A stretch of DNA of 64,000 nt from assembly GCA_026874595.1 (NCBI GenBank), contig CM049317.1, forward strand, positions 73,311,118 through 73,375,117, given 5' to 3'. Under the pieces are notes generated by a model. That model ran no database searches, was not told where the DNA came from, and saw only the letters and a program-made list of their open reading frames with translations. Source of the DNA: Sipunculus nudus. Lineage: Eukaryota > Annelida > Sipuncula > Golfingiida > Sipunculidae. The translations under genes and the position numbers were made by a program. This document shows, piece by piece, positions 10,472 through 20,935 of the stretch; position 1 is the first letter of the stretch; each line of letters opens with the position of its first letter.

Positions 10472-13102
10472 GTAATTATACATTTATTGAACATTATTTC
10501 AAAATTACGTATCCGTATGTTTTTTCATATATGTGTCAGAGGTATATCTTATATTTAATATGAAAATTAATATAGCCATTACTGTGTTTTAGAATTTGAA
10601 ATTTGTAGCCGTTGCAATGAATAAAACACGTTATGAATAAAGCCTGATACATAGGCAATAAATCTTCAATCTAGATGACTTCGATCAATGGGGAAGCATT
10701 GCCTTCCACCCTATCCCTTTTCATATTATATAAATAGCTCGATATGTGTCAGAGGTATATCTTATATTTAATATGAAAATTAATTTAGCCATTACTGTGT
10801 TTTAGAATTTGAAATTTGCAGCCGTTGCAATGAATAAAACACGTTATGAATAAAGCCTGATACATAGGCAATAAATCTAATCTAGATGACTTCGATCAAT
10901 GGGAAAGCATTGCCTTCCACCCTATCCCCTCCTGCTAACAACCCCCCCCCCCCCCCCCCCCCCATCCCCTTCCATCACCCGCAGGTAAGCTTTAACAGGG
11001 ATCAGGCCATGTGGCTTGCAAATTGACACAAGGTAAAAATACATACAATTAGCTGTGACCATTACTCTGGCTAAAAGGAAACTTTAAAAAAAAATTGGTC
11101 GTATTGGGGATCTAGAGCAAATGTGGGGATAACTGGGCGATAGTGGTCAATTGGAATAAGAGTGCATAACCCTGAAAAATAGGGTCAAAGTTATATATCT
11201 CGTGCACATCTGTCACCTAGAAATATAATTCTGACAAGAGGTCATTTTTTAAGTCAGCCATATCGGAGATCAATTGCAAACGGGTACAGACATAATTACA
11301 CAACAACTTAAGAAGAGATATTGCGAGATCCTTTTTTCTATAAATTGATTAGAACATTGTCCTCATTTTGCCCTTCAAGACGAGTTCAGTTCATTCAAAA
11401 CCCATAGATTGTACTTCAACTTCATCCATTTGATATACAGTGGAACCCCGCCTTGCGACCACCCCACAATTGCGACCACCCCACAATTACGACCACTTTG
11501 CTTGATCCCGAATTTTTTTAGTTTATTTATGTTTAAAAATGACTCAAAATTACGACCACCCCTAAATTCAGAATTACGACCAGATATCCTGGCCCCAGCG
11601 CTAATACGACCCCGCTAATGCGACCACCGCTGAGAAGTACTGAAACAACTTTTGTCACGAGTCAATGGCTGCGCCTTGTCACAGGCGCCTTAACGAAAGA
11701 TCAAAGTGGGTAACAAGGGTTCCCAACCATAGTGTAACCCTTCCTGACTAGGTGTCCCTGCTGAGACTCGTTGAGGCGTAAGTTGTAGATCAAAGAGGGT
11801 AACTATCGGCTGATTACTTAATGAGCCGGTCCGCCTGGCTAACTGCCCTGGGGTCTTGGGCTAGCGATGCTAATTGCCCCTCAGTGATCACCTGTATTAC
11901 AGCTACTAAAGTGCGGGGGTGAGAGCTTAATATTTTTACTCATCACATAATGTTCGATCCTCATTATCTAGTTAATCCTAAATGTGCTCATACCTTACTC
12001 ACACTGAGTATTGAGCAGTCAGTCAAATGTATAAATACAAAGCTTGCATGGAGGCAAATCCGTTGTCTTGCCTTATCAGAATAGCTGTCCGTTTATTTCT
12101 CTACTGGTTCAGTTTACGTTTAAATTGCTTGCTGTTGTGCGACCATGCCTCGGAAAGAGCGCTTCTTGAAGGAGAAAGTGGCGATAATCAAGGCGGAAAC
12201 ACCAGGATGCAGTCAGCGCCAACTGGCTCAGCATTTAAAACTCAAGTGCACGCAATATATACTCAGGCGGGGGGCTAAATACATGACAGTCACGTATCAT
12301 GTTCAATATGTTCAAGTAGGTTATCTTCGTATTGTCTCTAGTGTAATTATGTGTTAATCATCGGTCACTACGTATGTGTCAATGTATATATATATATATT
12401 TATCATGAATAAATATATAAAACAATTTTGTTTTCTTTTCAGCTACACAACATAAAACATTCCTAATAAGGGTTCTCCGCTTAGTAAAATATTTTGTTAT
12501 AATTCACACTAAAGATATGCAATATATACAAACTGATACATATCAAACATCGCCGTGATATATGCGACCAAGGTAAGAGTTTCACAAATACGACCACCCC
12601 CAAATTACGACCACTTTGCTCAGTCCCCAGGGTGGTCGTAATTGTGGGGTTCCACTGTACTTGAGTAGTTTCTGACAGTTGGGGCTGCGATTCCATATAT
12701 TTACCCAACTTTCTGTGGATTTATGGAAAAAATATATTGAAACTTAGAATCCACTCCCAGGGACACACTTGGGTTTATTTAAGACACTTTAAGAAAAACA
12801 CTCTCTCCGAAGAGTGGCCAAATGACTGGGTGACTAAAGCCTAGTGGCGCCACCACCGTTACATGAAGGAAGCTCTATCAAGGTTTTTTTTAAAACTTGA
12901 CAAGTCCGTTTGTGGGTGTCCTGGTGGAGATGTATGATGCCCGGGTCGTGGCTATCAGTGGCTGCCTCCTGGCGGCGACTTCCTTCTTCGCCAGCACATT
13001 CTCACCATCAGTCGAGATTCTCATCTTAGTCTACGGTTCTCTTGGAGGTAAGAAGTATACAGCAGATTATTATTGTTTTTATTTCTTTATTAGTTATTAT
13101 TA

Positions 13103-13134
<32 letters not shown>

Positions 13135-15879
13135 GTATTTTCCTTTTTATTATGGTAATGCTTATTATTGTATTGTTATTACTATTATTATTAGTTGTAG
13201 TAGTAGGAGGAGCAGCAGCAGCAGCAGCAGCAGCAGCGGTGGTGGTAGTAGTAGCAGTAGTAGAAATAGTAGTGGTAGAAATAGTACCAGTTGTGGTGTA
13301 AGAGAACTACACTAAAATTTTACATACACCTGAAAATATAACAAAATTTACCTCAACGGAAACGAATCTACATACTTCTTATGACCTCTGACCCGAGAGT
13401 CGAGTTGTTTTAAAGTATCTCATGCTGTTCACACCTTTAATTTGTACCGATTGTGTGTATATGTCATCAACAGGTCTTGGTTTCGGTATGATGTTTCTGC
13501 CGTCAATATTAACCGTCAGTATTTACTTCGAGAAGAGACGAGCTCTAGCTACCGGCATTTCCGTGTGCGGGTCTGGGGTGGGAGCTTTCGTATTCGCCCC
13601 TCTAACCGAACTTCTTATAAACAATTATGGCTGGAAAGGTGCTACTTGGATATTGTCTGGCATTGTTCTGAACGGCATTGCAGTGAGCGCCCTCTATCGG
13701 CCCCTTGAGGGACCAATCAAGAAGAACCACAAACAGGATCTCGTTCACAACAATGTTGTTGACCCAGAGAAGCCTGGTGACGTCATAATGGTGATTAAAC
13801 AAGAAGATAAAAGTACATTCCTTCAAAGCTTGAGAAAGATCTTTGATTTTTCTCTAATAAAGAACCCTGTGTTTATCACGTACGGAGTGTCCTGCTTGCT
13901 TTGTACGATATGTAAGTAGCACAGGATTAAAAAGCTGCCGACCTGTTTTATACATATCTTTAAAAAAAGGATCCAAAATAAGTATCTAGTATTACCATTG
14001 TGCAGACTATGTAATCATGTTCACATAAAATTATGATATAAATGGAAAACTGTATGAGAGTACAATGCAGTAGCATTGTAGTGTGTTCATTCCCGAGGGG
14101 CGGGAAATGACAGGTTGTGTGATAAACGCGCCCAGTTTATCCAGGGTAAACCGGCTTGACTATAAGGTAGCCTAGTGGTTAAGGCACTGTACTAAGGCGA
14201 GGGAGTCCTTAATTCGAATCCCAACACGCCCTCAAAGGCAAAATAATAAAATCTCAATAATGCCTAAGATTTGACCTGTATTTTTATCACAGGACATGAC
14301 CTCTGAATTATTAGTGGATCCGTTTCATATAAAATATAAAATCCTGAAGGCTGAACCATTATAGTTTTTTTTTTCGTATGGTGACCTTGACCGCTATTCA
14401 GCAGACATGGCCACCAACGGGCCATTTGACCTATCCTTTCAAAAATATTACATACAAAATAACTTAAAGTACTTAAAAGTTATCCAAAACAGATATTATG
14501 TGGAATTCCACATTTATATGTAAATTTTCTTGAGTCACTCGATGAAATACTCGAATTAACAGGCTTAAATACATAAAACCCGTATATTTTTTTTGTATTC
14601 CAGGTTTTTTCGTACCGTTCACCTACTTGCCTGACTACGCCATCAGTCTAGATATCTCGGAGAGTAATGCAGCGCTTCTGGTGTCCATTATCGGAATCGC
14701 CAACATTATAGGGCGGGTTTTGTGTAGATGGGTTTCAGACCAGACCTGGGCTGACTGTATATTGATTAATAGTTCGGCTTTAACGATAGGGGGCGCTGCC
14801 ACAGCCTTGGTGCCTCTCTGTAATTCATTTGGTGTCCTAGCAGCTTATTCAGCAGTGTTTGGAGCATCAATAGGTAAGTATTCATCCGAGAATTCTTTTC
14901 CGTTTGATCTTGAAAATTAATTTTAAATCAAGAGTGAGGGTGATATCCACCTTCCAACTTTTTTTCCTCCATTGTTGACTGATCTAACAAGCATACCCGC
15001 ATACCTGTTATTAACAAGAAATTCCAGTAATCACTTGGCGATGCATTTACCGGTATCTAGTTTTAGTTTCTTTTTGTACAATTTAATAAAAACCAACATT
15101 GTCTCTGCGACAGCCGTGTTTATATCCCTGCGGTCTATAATCGTGGTCGATCTGTTTGGGTTGGACCGTCTGACGACATCCTTCAGCCTCCTCACGTTCT
15201 TCCTGGGATCGGGGTCGTTAATTGGATCACCCATCGCAGGTAGAATATCAGATTACTCTTTATATTCGCAGAATTTCACGATTTTCACTTTTTCAGTGTT
15301 TCGCGAGAATTCCATCTCACCAAACAGAACATGCACCTACACTGAGTACAACTATTTTTATATAAATTAAATATATAATGGAATATATGAGCAAAATCTA
15401 AACAATTTCTCTGATAACCAAGGGAACATCGACTGAGTGGTAATATTGGTCCATTAGTGGCACATAATTTAAAAGATCTAACTGACTGACTGAACATTTT
15501 TTTTTTTTTGCTTTAAAGAGCAGCTACAGATTGCTGTAATCTGGGATGCCAGCCCTGCGCGCTCCTTTAGCATAACTTTGATGGAGCTGATAGAAGATAC
15601 GCAACGCAGCTTTAAATTTAAAACAGCAATCTTTGAAAATTCAACATCAGTCTTTTGACCTAACAACTTGTCTCTGACTTTAGGACTTTGATTTTGGAGA
15701 TTATTCGATCCACTTTCGCAAATGGCAAGAATCATCTGCTATACTCTAGTTTCCCTACAGGTGCAAATTTTTAAAATGATTTTTTTTTGCCCCATTATTT
15801 AGGTACTGGAACTGGTTTGAACATATCTATTTTAGCTATCGGCTAATATACATGTAACATCTAAACATACAATTACAGA

Positions 15880-15930
<51 letters not shown>

Positions 15931-16357
15931 GACTTATGATCAAAATTCAATATTTACAAGGGAATAAAACAAATAAAATTAGGATAAATAGAATATATAC
16001 ACGTAGAACATTACACCCGTTTACAATACAATACTTGAAAGGAATTTCTAGCCAATATGAGACAAGATGAAGTATTGGTGTACATGTCGTCATTTGAAAT
16101 GTTTAGTTTGTAGAAATAAACCATTATAAGGCTTTGTATATCATATCCATTATAAAGTCAGTAGTTCATTTCTCCCTTATAATATGAATTAACCGCCAGA
16201 TGATAATATGGTGTATGCAGTCTCTGTGAAGGGTTCGCGATAGTTAGCTCTTATGTTGAATTGCCTGGAGACTAATGCTTGTAGAATACAAAGTCAAAGA
16301 CAACTGGTTCCGTCTACTATTTTTGCCAGTTTTTCCTAAAAACACACGCACGAACAC

Positions 16358-16429
<72 letters not shown>

Positions 16430-16613
16430 AAGCAAAAGTGCTTGCAGTATATATATACACTTTGTCGTTGCTGAGGGAGCAAGTGCTGGCCGAATTTTCA
16501 AGAGACCTGTGACTGGCTCGAGCACCGACTTCACTTTCAGTCTGTCTTTAACTAAGATTATCTCGGGTGAAAGATTCTAGTCCAACTGGTGATCTAATTA
16601 CACAGGTTTTATA

Positions 16614-16670
<57 letters not shown>

Positions 16671-16810
16671 TCTTTTTTATAACAGGTGCTATATATGACG
16701 TTACGGGAAACTATAACAGTTCTTTCTACACGGCTGGTGGAACCATGATACTTGCTGGTATTCTCTGTTTCCCTCTTCGAAGACTGGCGGCTTTTATTGC
16801 GAAGATTTAA
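10048..16810 (+). CDS. monocarboxylate transporter (SLC16/MCT family), six coding exons
   Basis: This gene encodes a plasma-membrane transporter of the major facilitator superfamily. MCT family members carry lactate, pyruvate, ketone bodies or, in some branches, other small organic ions; the substrate here cannot be read. Exons: 10048-10471, ~12904-13047, 13474-13911, 14604-14873, 15114-15239 and 16686-16810, together ~508 codons, normal for the family. A hydrophilic N-terminal tail (residues 1-80) precedes the first MCT signature DGGWGW (84-89) at the start of helix 1. The second signature, YFEKRRALATG, starts at residue 207. A charged loop (~250-300) separates the two six-helix halves. The stop TAA is at 16808. 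Introns are all phase 1 if the exon 1/2 join carries GGT; with strict GT/AG the join is one base short. The ATG at 10048 is the first in frame and no upstream non-coding exon was found. The six exons rebuild a normal MCT without gaps. Confidence 0.85.
10531..10934. repeat. 213-bp tandem duplication in MCT intron 1
   Basis: The segment starting ATGTGTCAGAGGTATATC at 10531 is repeated at 10744 with very few differences (a short deletion in TCTTCAATC and scattered substitutions). It ends just before a run of 22 C (10942-10963). Entirely intronic. Confidence 0.9.
11438..12657 (+). mobile_element. pogo/Tigger-type (Tc1-mariner superfamily) element in MCT intron 1
   Basis: The terminal inverted repeats begin CAGTGGAACCCC at both ends, with GCGACCACCCC/AATTACGACCAC blocks continuing inward, and the element is flanked by TA on both sides (11436-11437 and 12658-12659), the target duplication of this superfamily. 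It is 1220 bp long, too short for a full transposase; only the N-terminal helix-turn-helix part of the transposase survives (see 12145). It is probably a non-autonomous internal-deletion derivative. It occupies half of MCT intron 1, in the same orientation as the gene. Confidence 0.85.
12145..12278 (+). pseudogene. pogo transposase N-terminal fragment (CENP-B/psq-type HTH)
   Basis: The frame starts MPRKERFLKEKVAIIKAE and continues PGCSQRQLAQHLKLK...YILRR, the first helix-turn-helix of pogo/Tigger transposases (DNA-binding N terminus related to CENP-B). After about 45 residues similarity stops and the frame ends at 12357; the second HTH and the DDE catalytic domain are absent. The element therefore cannot mobilise itself. 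The ATG and context match the usual transposase start. Confidence 0.75.
12904..13047 (+). CDS. MCT exon 2
   Basis: Codes PFVGVLVEMYDARVV onward to GSLGG, i.e. helix 2 and 3 of the N-terminal half. The donor GGAG|GTAAGA at 13047/13048 is canonical and phase 1. The visible acceptor is ACAAG|TCC, which would start the exon at 12905 and leave the reading frame one base short after exon 1. A start at 12904 restores GGT-CCG (Gly-Pro), exactly what MCT alignments require, but there the intron would end in AA. Confidence 0.8.
13069..13300. repeat. trinucleotide-rich tract (TTA, GCA, GTA) in MCT intron 2
   Basis: Consecutive runs of (TTA)n, then (GCA)n and (GTA/GTG)n. Long frames of Leu/Tyr, Ser or Ala arise from it in all phases but are intronic repeat translations, not coding sequence. 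Confidence 0.85.
13474..13911 (+). CDS. MCT exon 3
   Basis: The acceptor is CAACAG|GTC and the donor GATAT|GTAAGT. It encodes LGFGMMFLP, the conserved YFEKRRALATG segment, helices 4-6 and the central cytoplasmic loop with KKNHKQDL and the acidic/basic stretch before LIKNPVFITYG of helix 7. Phase 1 at both ends. This is the largest exon, as the equivalent exon is in many animal MCT genes. Confidence 0.87.
13912..14603. other. MCT intron 3
   Basis: Intronic DNA between GTAAGT (13912) and TTCCAG (14603). It holds a tRNA-like SINE head (14158-14240); the rest is AT-rich without recognised content. Confidence 0.7.
14158..14240 (+). repeat. tRNA-derived SINE head
   Basis: An A-box TAGCCTAGTGG (14168) and a B-box AATTCGAATCC (14211) lie 43 bases apart, the spacing of a tRNA gene's internal RNA polymerase III promoter. 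The acceptor-stem halves do not pair, so this is a SINE head or tRNA pseudogene rather than a working tRNA gene. The following ~150 bases (AAATAATAAAATC...) could be its body. Confidence 0.5.
14604..14873 (+). CDS. MCT exon 4
   Basis: The acceptor is TTCCAG|GTT after a T-rich tract and the donor ATAG|GTAAGT. It encodes FFVPFTYLPDYA, then the helix 8 segment GRVLCRWVSDQTW, which carries the basic and acidic residues typical of the MCT translocation pathway, and runs to FGASI. Phase 1 at both ends. Confidence 0.87.
15114..15239 (+). CDS. MCT exon 5
   Basis: The acceptor is GCGACAG|CCG and the donor GCAG|GTAGAA. It encodes VFISLRSIIVVDLFGLDRL through GSPIAG, matching helices 10-11 of MCTs (VDLxGLDxL and GxPIAG are family hallmarks). 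Phase 1 at both ends. A longer frame reads through the donor to 15370; that extension is intronic. Confidence 0.87.
15883..15927. repeat. (TA)n microsatellite, MCT intron 5
   Basis: A pure TA dinucleotide run of about 45 bases. Confidence 0.95.
16361..16426. repeat. (CA)n(TA)n compound microsatellite, MCT intron 5
   Basis: About 16 CA units pass directly into about 17 TA units. Apparent frames on both strands (THTH/YIYI) are repeat translations. Confidence 0.95.
16617..16667. repeat. (TA)n microsatellite next to MCT exon 6
   Basis: A TA run ending 18 bases before the exon 6 start. It lies in the branch-point/pyrimidine region, so length variation could affect recognition of that acceptor; this is inference. 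Confidence 0.95.
16686..16810 (+). CDS. MCT exon 6 (terminal)
   Basis: The acceptor ATAACAG|GTG follows a (TA)n tract and a T-rich stretch. It encodes AIYDVTGNYNSSFYTAGG (the conserved DxTGxYxxxF motif of MCTs), helix 12 and a very short C-terminal tail, FIAKI, then TAA. The cytoplasmic tail is much shorter than in vertebrate MCT1-4. No exact AATAAA was seen in the following 500 bases; the poly(A) site is not identified. Confidence 0.85.
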
Positions 16811-17311
16811 TTTCCTTCGTTATAGCATGCACCTGTCACAGGATAACTTTGAAATTCTATAGAGATCTGGATCTATGGACGATGAGGTATTCAATTTAGT
16901 AGATTTCATGCATTAGGGCCCACATTTCCCTATTTGTCTTATGCAAGTAAACGTAAATGAGTCCGACATCCATGGACAAAATCACTTTATATGTAATACA
17001 TGATATCTGAACTTCCCGTTAATTTTCTCCGGAGACAATGGAGAGTTGGTCAAATTGTGCACACTTTATGACCTGAATGCATATGAAAGAATAATTTTGC
17101 CTGTTATATTCTATAAAAGATAAAATATTTGTTGATGTGAAGAGGTGTCTTTCTAGGTATCAGCATGAATGCAAAATGCTCGAATGAAATAAGCTATAGC
17201 GCTCTCCTCGAGTTCCGTAGCAAGGCCAAAAGACAAATACCCAAAAGACCATAAGACAGCCCTTCCCCGCACTCCAATGCAAACAAGACAAATGCCCACA
17301 AGACAGGTCCC
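16811..17311. other. MCT 3' flank / probable 3' UTR
   Basis: No exact AATAAA is seen; weak variants such as GATAAA (about 17118) may serve. From 17220 a degenerate ACAAGACAAATGCCC-type short repeat begins and continues past the hAT insertion at 19577. Confidence 0.4.
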
Positions 17312-19567
17312 CAGTGGCGTACCTAAGGGGGGCGCAGGGGCGTTCCGCCCCGGCCGGCACATTTTGGGGGGCGGTATTTCGAAGAATTAGCATAATGAGT
17401 GGCACAAGGAATTCCTCAAAAACAAATTTGTCGTTTTTGTCCCATGTTCAAGTATTTCAGGGATTATAAACTGGACAATGGAACCTAACAAATGATTAGC
17501 GAACGATTTGTACATTGTTTGGGGCGGCATTTCTGGGATTCAGTATAATCAGTGGCACAAGGAGTTCTCAAAATGTACAAATTTGGCCTTTTCGTCCCAT
17601 GTTCAGGTATTCCAAGGATTATAAACTTGACAATGGAACCTACTAAATGATTAGAGAACGTTTTGTACATTTTTTATGGGCGGCATTTCTGGGATTTAGT
17701 ATAATAAGTGGCATAAGAGGTTCTTAAAAATACAAATTTGGCCTTTTTGTCCCATGTTCAAGTATTATAGGGATTATAAACTGGACAGTGGAACCTACAG
17801 AATGATTAGCGAACGAATTGTACATTTGAGGGGGGCGGCATTTCTGGGATTTAGTATATTCAGTGGCATAAGGAGTTCCTCAAAAAGTTCAAATTCGGCT
17901 TTTTGTCCTTTTTCAAGAATTTCACGGATTAAATAGTTGGCAGTGAAACCAACCAAATTATTTGCGGACGATCTCATTAGAGGTAAGCTATACGCAAAAA
18001 AGAAATACATATATGTAGTTATTCTTTGTTAAGATCTGTGGTCTTGCAATATCAGAACGCCATCGATAAACTAACCAATCATGCAAAAAGCCTGCATTTC
18101 AGGGCGGTCGTCGTTTACAGAAATCCCTAGCGGCACCTGATAATCACCAGGGAAAAACCCTGCCAGAAGACCAATGGCCCCCGGTGGTGGGGGTGAGGTG
18201 TCTGTCGTACACATTGTGCGAAAAATATTTTGACGAATTGTGTTGCTCTTTCCTTGGAAAGTATTAAGAATTTCCATTCTTGAACCCTTGAATTCCCGAA
18301 ATTCCAGGATATTTAAACAGCCTGAAACAACCTGAAACGCCCTTTTTCCACGATTCTTCATACTCTAACATACGTCTTGTTAAAATACAGACGTTTACAC
18401 TATGGTGTATATAATAAGTACTACCCATAAATGCCTGTGCCTTTTGATTAACCAATTTGGCATGCATGATCTTTTATGTAACGTGAATAAAAACAATGAA
18501 CACACAGGCCTATGTAGGAATTATTTAACTTTAAAATATAATTCTATTATAACTGTCCGGCGGGATGAAACCCCCTGGCCGCTTAGCCAATGTTCAATAT
18601 ATGTATTAAGTATCAGCTTTAACTTTTAGAGTTCAAAACTTAAAGATATATTTACCTGTACTGTTAATTCTGTTATTAACAGTTTAATTATCCACTACCT
18701 ACAGACAAATGTTGTATATTGTGACAAATCATTTGAAATTAAATTATAATATATATTTAAATTATATCTTAACTTGAAATTTATTTAAATATTTTATTGA
18801 ATGAAAAATAGTCATAAGTTCATAAAAAAAACTCGCAAAGTGCATAATCACTATAATTCTTAAATGATTTTGATGTAGCCTTGAAATAAAGTATGCTTTA
18901 AACTTGGAGGTTTTTTTAATTAAACAAAGTCAGTTTGTCCAAATTGTGGATTTTTTATGTGAAAATATTAAACGTGCCCTGCCTACTTAACTCATGAATT
19001 ACGCTTTTTTAGTAAAGACTAAAAGTGCCTTGCATGCAGCAGTACCATGCATATCTCAGTAGCTCTATTAGGTGTACCTGCTGTCATATGCGTTAACAAG
19101 AGGTAGAATTATAAATGTGGCAAGGTATTTGTATAAGTTGAGAATGGAATAACACTCACCAAATAAAGTTTTTTCCCAAGATGAGTATAAAGTAATCATA
19201 AATCGTGTTTACATGAATGATGAAAGTTTAATTTCACACATTACATATGTATCCTGCAGTGTAATCTGTTTTTAGTTACAATTTATTCGTTTATTCCTTT
19301 CTGTTTATTTCATAATGAAATATAATTGTTTGAGCTTCGAGCGATCTTTTGATTTACATTAGCAAAGAGATGTCTGCTCTTTAATTTGTGGCGGGAGAAT
19401 TCCCTGCCAGTGAATCCATATAATTGCGTTGTGGTCAAATACAAGCCTGTAACAAGGACATTTGACACGATATATTTCAATATGTTATCCAGGTTTGTAA
19501 TGTTTTGTTAGAGGGGCGGCGATTTCTAAGACCGCCCCGGGCGGCAATGAGGCTAGGTACGCCGCTG
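17312..19567. mobile_element. hAT-superfamily non-autonomous transposon, 2.26 kb
   Basis: It begins CAGTGGCGTACCTAAG and ends with the inverted, slightly diverged counterpart CTAGGTACGCCGCTG. A perfect 8-bp target duplication CAGGTCCC flanks it (17304-17311 and 19568-19575), the hallmark of hAT insertion. GC-rich sub-terminal blocks (GGGGGGCGGCA, CCGCCCCGGGCGG) lie near both ends. No transposase frame is visible. The left third holds four tandem ~155-bp units (17368-17990). Outside it, the short repeat ACAAGACAGGTCCCC...AAGGG reads continuously once the element and one octamer are removed. Confidence 0.85.
17368..17990. repeat. ~155-bp tandem repeat inside the hAT element, 4 copies
   Basis: Units start at GGGGCGGCATTTCTGGGATT (about 17368, 17520, 17677 and 17829) and share AGTGGCACAAGGAGTTC, TTTTGTCCCATGTTCAAG and GATTATAAACTGGACA. 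The units have diverged from one another, so amplification is not recent. The short frames here follow the unit. Confidence 0.85.
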
Positions 19568-19576
19568 CAGGTCCCC

Positions 19577-20700
19577 AAGGGAATTTTTCCACAAGACATA
19601 TATTTACAACCTGAATCAGAAAAGACATGCCAATAGTTCAATGTTCATAGTCTGGTAGATTTTCAACGGAAGAAATTTTAAAGAACCTGCATATTTCAGA
19701 TATTATAAGTACATAACATATCTAATTTGTATATTCAGTTGAAATGCTAAGATAGCAAAATAAATTTTTCTCAGCCATGGCCGCTCCCAACTAGGGGGCA
19801 CTAAATTTGAATAAAATGTATTCGGTTTTAACCAATGAGTTTCAGTTGTACGCAGTTTAAAGTTTATGAAACAATGAAAATCAAAATGACAGGCATAACC
19901 AGAATTAAATGCATATTATTCGTAAAATAAATACAAGTACACTTGATTTTTTTAAATTATTTTTATAAGGTCAAAACTGAATATTATGGTCAAATTTATC
20001 ATTATGACTACAATTGTGCACAAAGATCATTTCTTTTCAAATTAAGTCAAACTGGATATCTAGAGCAAACATTACCAGAAGAAAGACAAGAAAATAAAGA
20101 AAACTTAGAAAAAATATGACCAGAAGTAAGACAAGAACTAAGAGCACATTGTAATTGATGGTTTTGGATTCGCGGGAAGAGGAATCCAGGTAAATCCCCC
20201 CCCACCCCCCGTCCAATAAAAAACAAAAAGAAAAAGTTTATTTCTATATGAATATTTTGGTGTAAACAAAAATGTTCATTTCCAAATCAATATATTTGGG
20301 TAGACTTATGAACCGCTATTAACCTGAACCTCTCTATACGGGGAGGTGCAAGTAAGGCTATGTTTGTGATTTTAGTGCGCATAGAAACAAATTCATGACA
20401 AGCTTTCCTGCGCCTTGCACAGATTGGCTATCAATCACATATCACGTGGGTGACGTGTATGATTATTTTTTTTTAAATCAACACCAATGCATTTGGATTC
20501 ACAAATAGTCCAAGTGATCAGACATGTTTGGTACTGTTGGAAATTAAACAATATGAATGATGATAAGTCCAGACTGTTCTGAGTGACACGATGCGATGAG
20601 GTGTTTACAGCACCACGGAAATCATTTGTTAAGAAGATCATCAAGAATTTCTTGCCGTCAATCTGCCTCCTTTGACTATCTAGAGCCGGAGAAAGTGGCG
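19577..20700. other. non-coding spacer
   Basis: AT-rich, no gene visible. A run of C (20197-20210) and an A-rich stretch follow. No transposon ends were recognised. Confidence 0.45.
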
Positions 20701-20701
20701 G

Positions 20702-20776
<75 letters not shown>
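20702..20776. repeat. (TA)n microsatellite
   Basis: About 37 TA units. It abuts the hairpin at 20779 and reads TATA into its stem. Confidence 0.95.
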
Positions 20777-20778
<2 letters not shown>

Positions 20779-20782
<4 letters not shown>

Positions 20783-20823
20783 ACTCTGAAGAAAAACAAC
20801 ACTGTTAATTCTTCAGAGTTATA
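20779..20823. repeat. perfect 15-bp hairpin between TA arrays
   Basis: TATAACTCTGAAGAA and its exact reverse complement TTCTTCAGAGTTATA are separated by a 15-base loop. It is followed by GGCCTAGTCTGTAGGCC, another small palindrome. TA arrays lie on both sides (20702-20776 and 20885-20931). Confidence 0.8.
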
Positions 20824-20883
20824 CCGCTCTGGCCTAGTCTGTAGGCCATAGAGCCCTTTACATCGGAGGGTAACACTACCTTC

Positions 20884-20884
<1 letters not shown>

Positions 20885-20931
<47 letters not shown>
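20885..20931. repeat. (TA)n microsatellite
   Basis: A TA run with one AA interruption. Confidence 0.9.

Positions 20932-20935
<4 letters not shown>

Noticed and set aside
13103-13315. Ser/Leu/Tyr-rich frames in intron 2
   Set aside because: Translation of trinucleotide repeats between two well-supported exons.
14158-14240. Functional tRNA gene
   Set aside because: Internal promoter boxes fit, but acceptor and anticodon stems do not pair; kept as a SINE head only.
15114-15370. Extension of transporter exon 5 beyond 15239
   Set aside because: The donor GCAG|GTAGAA at 15239 joins in phase to exon 6, which supplies the conserved helix 12 segment; the extension has no MCT similarity.
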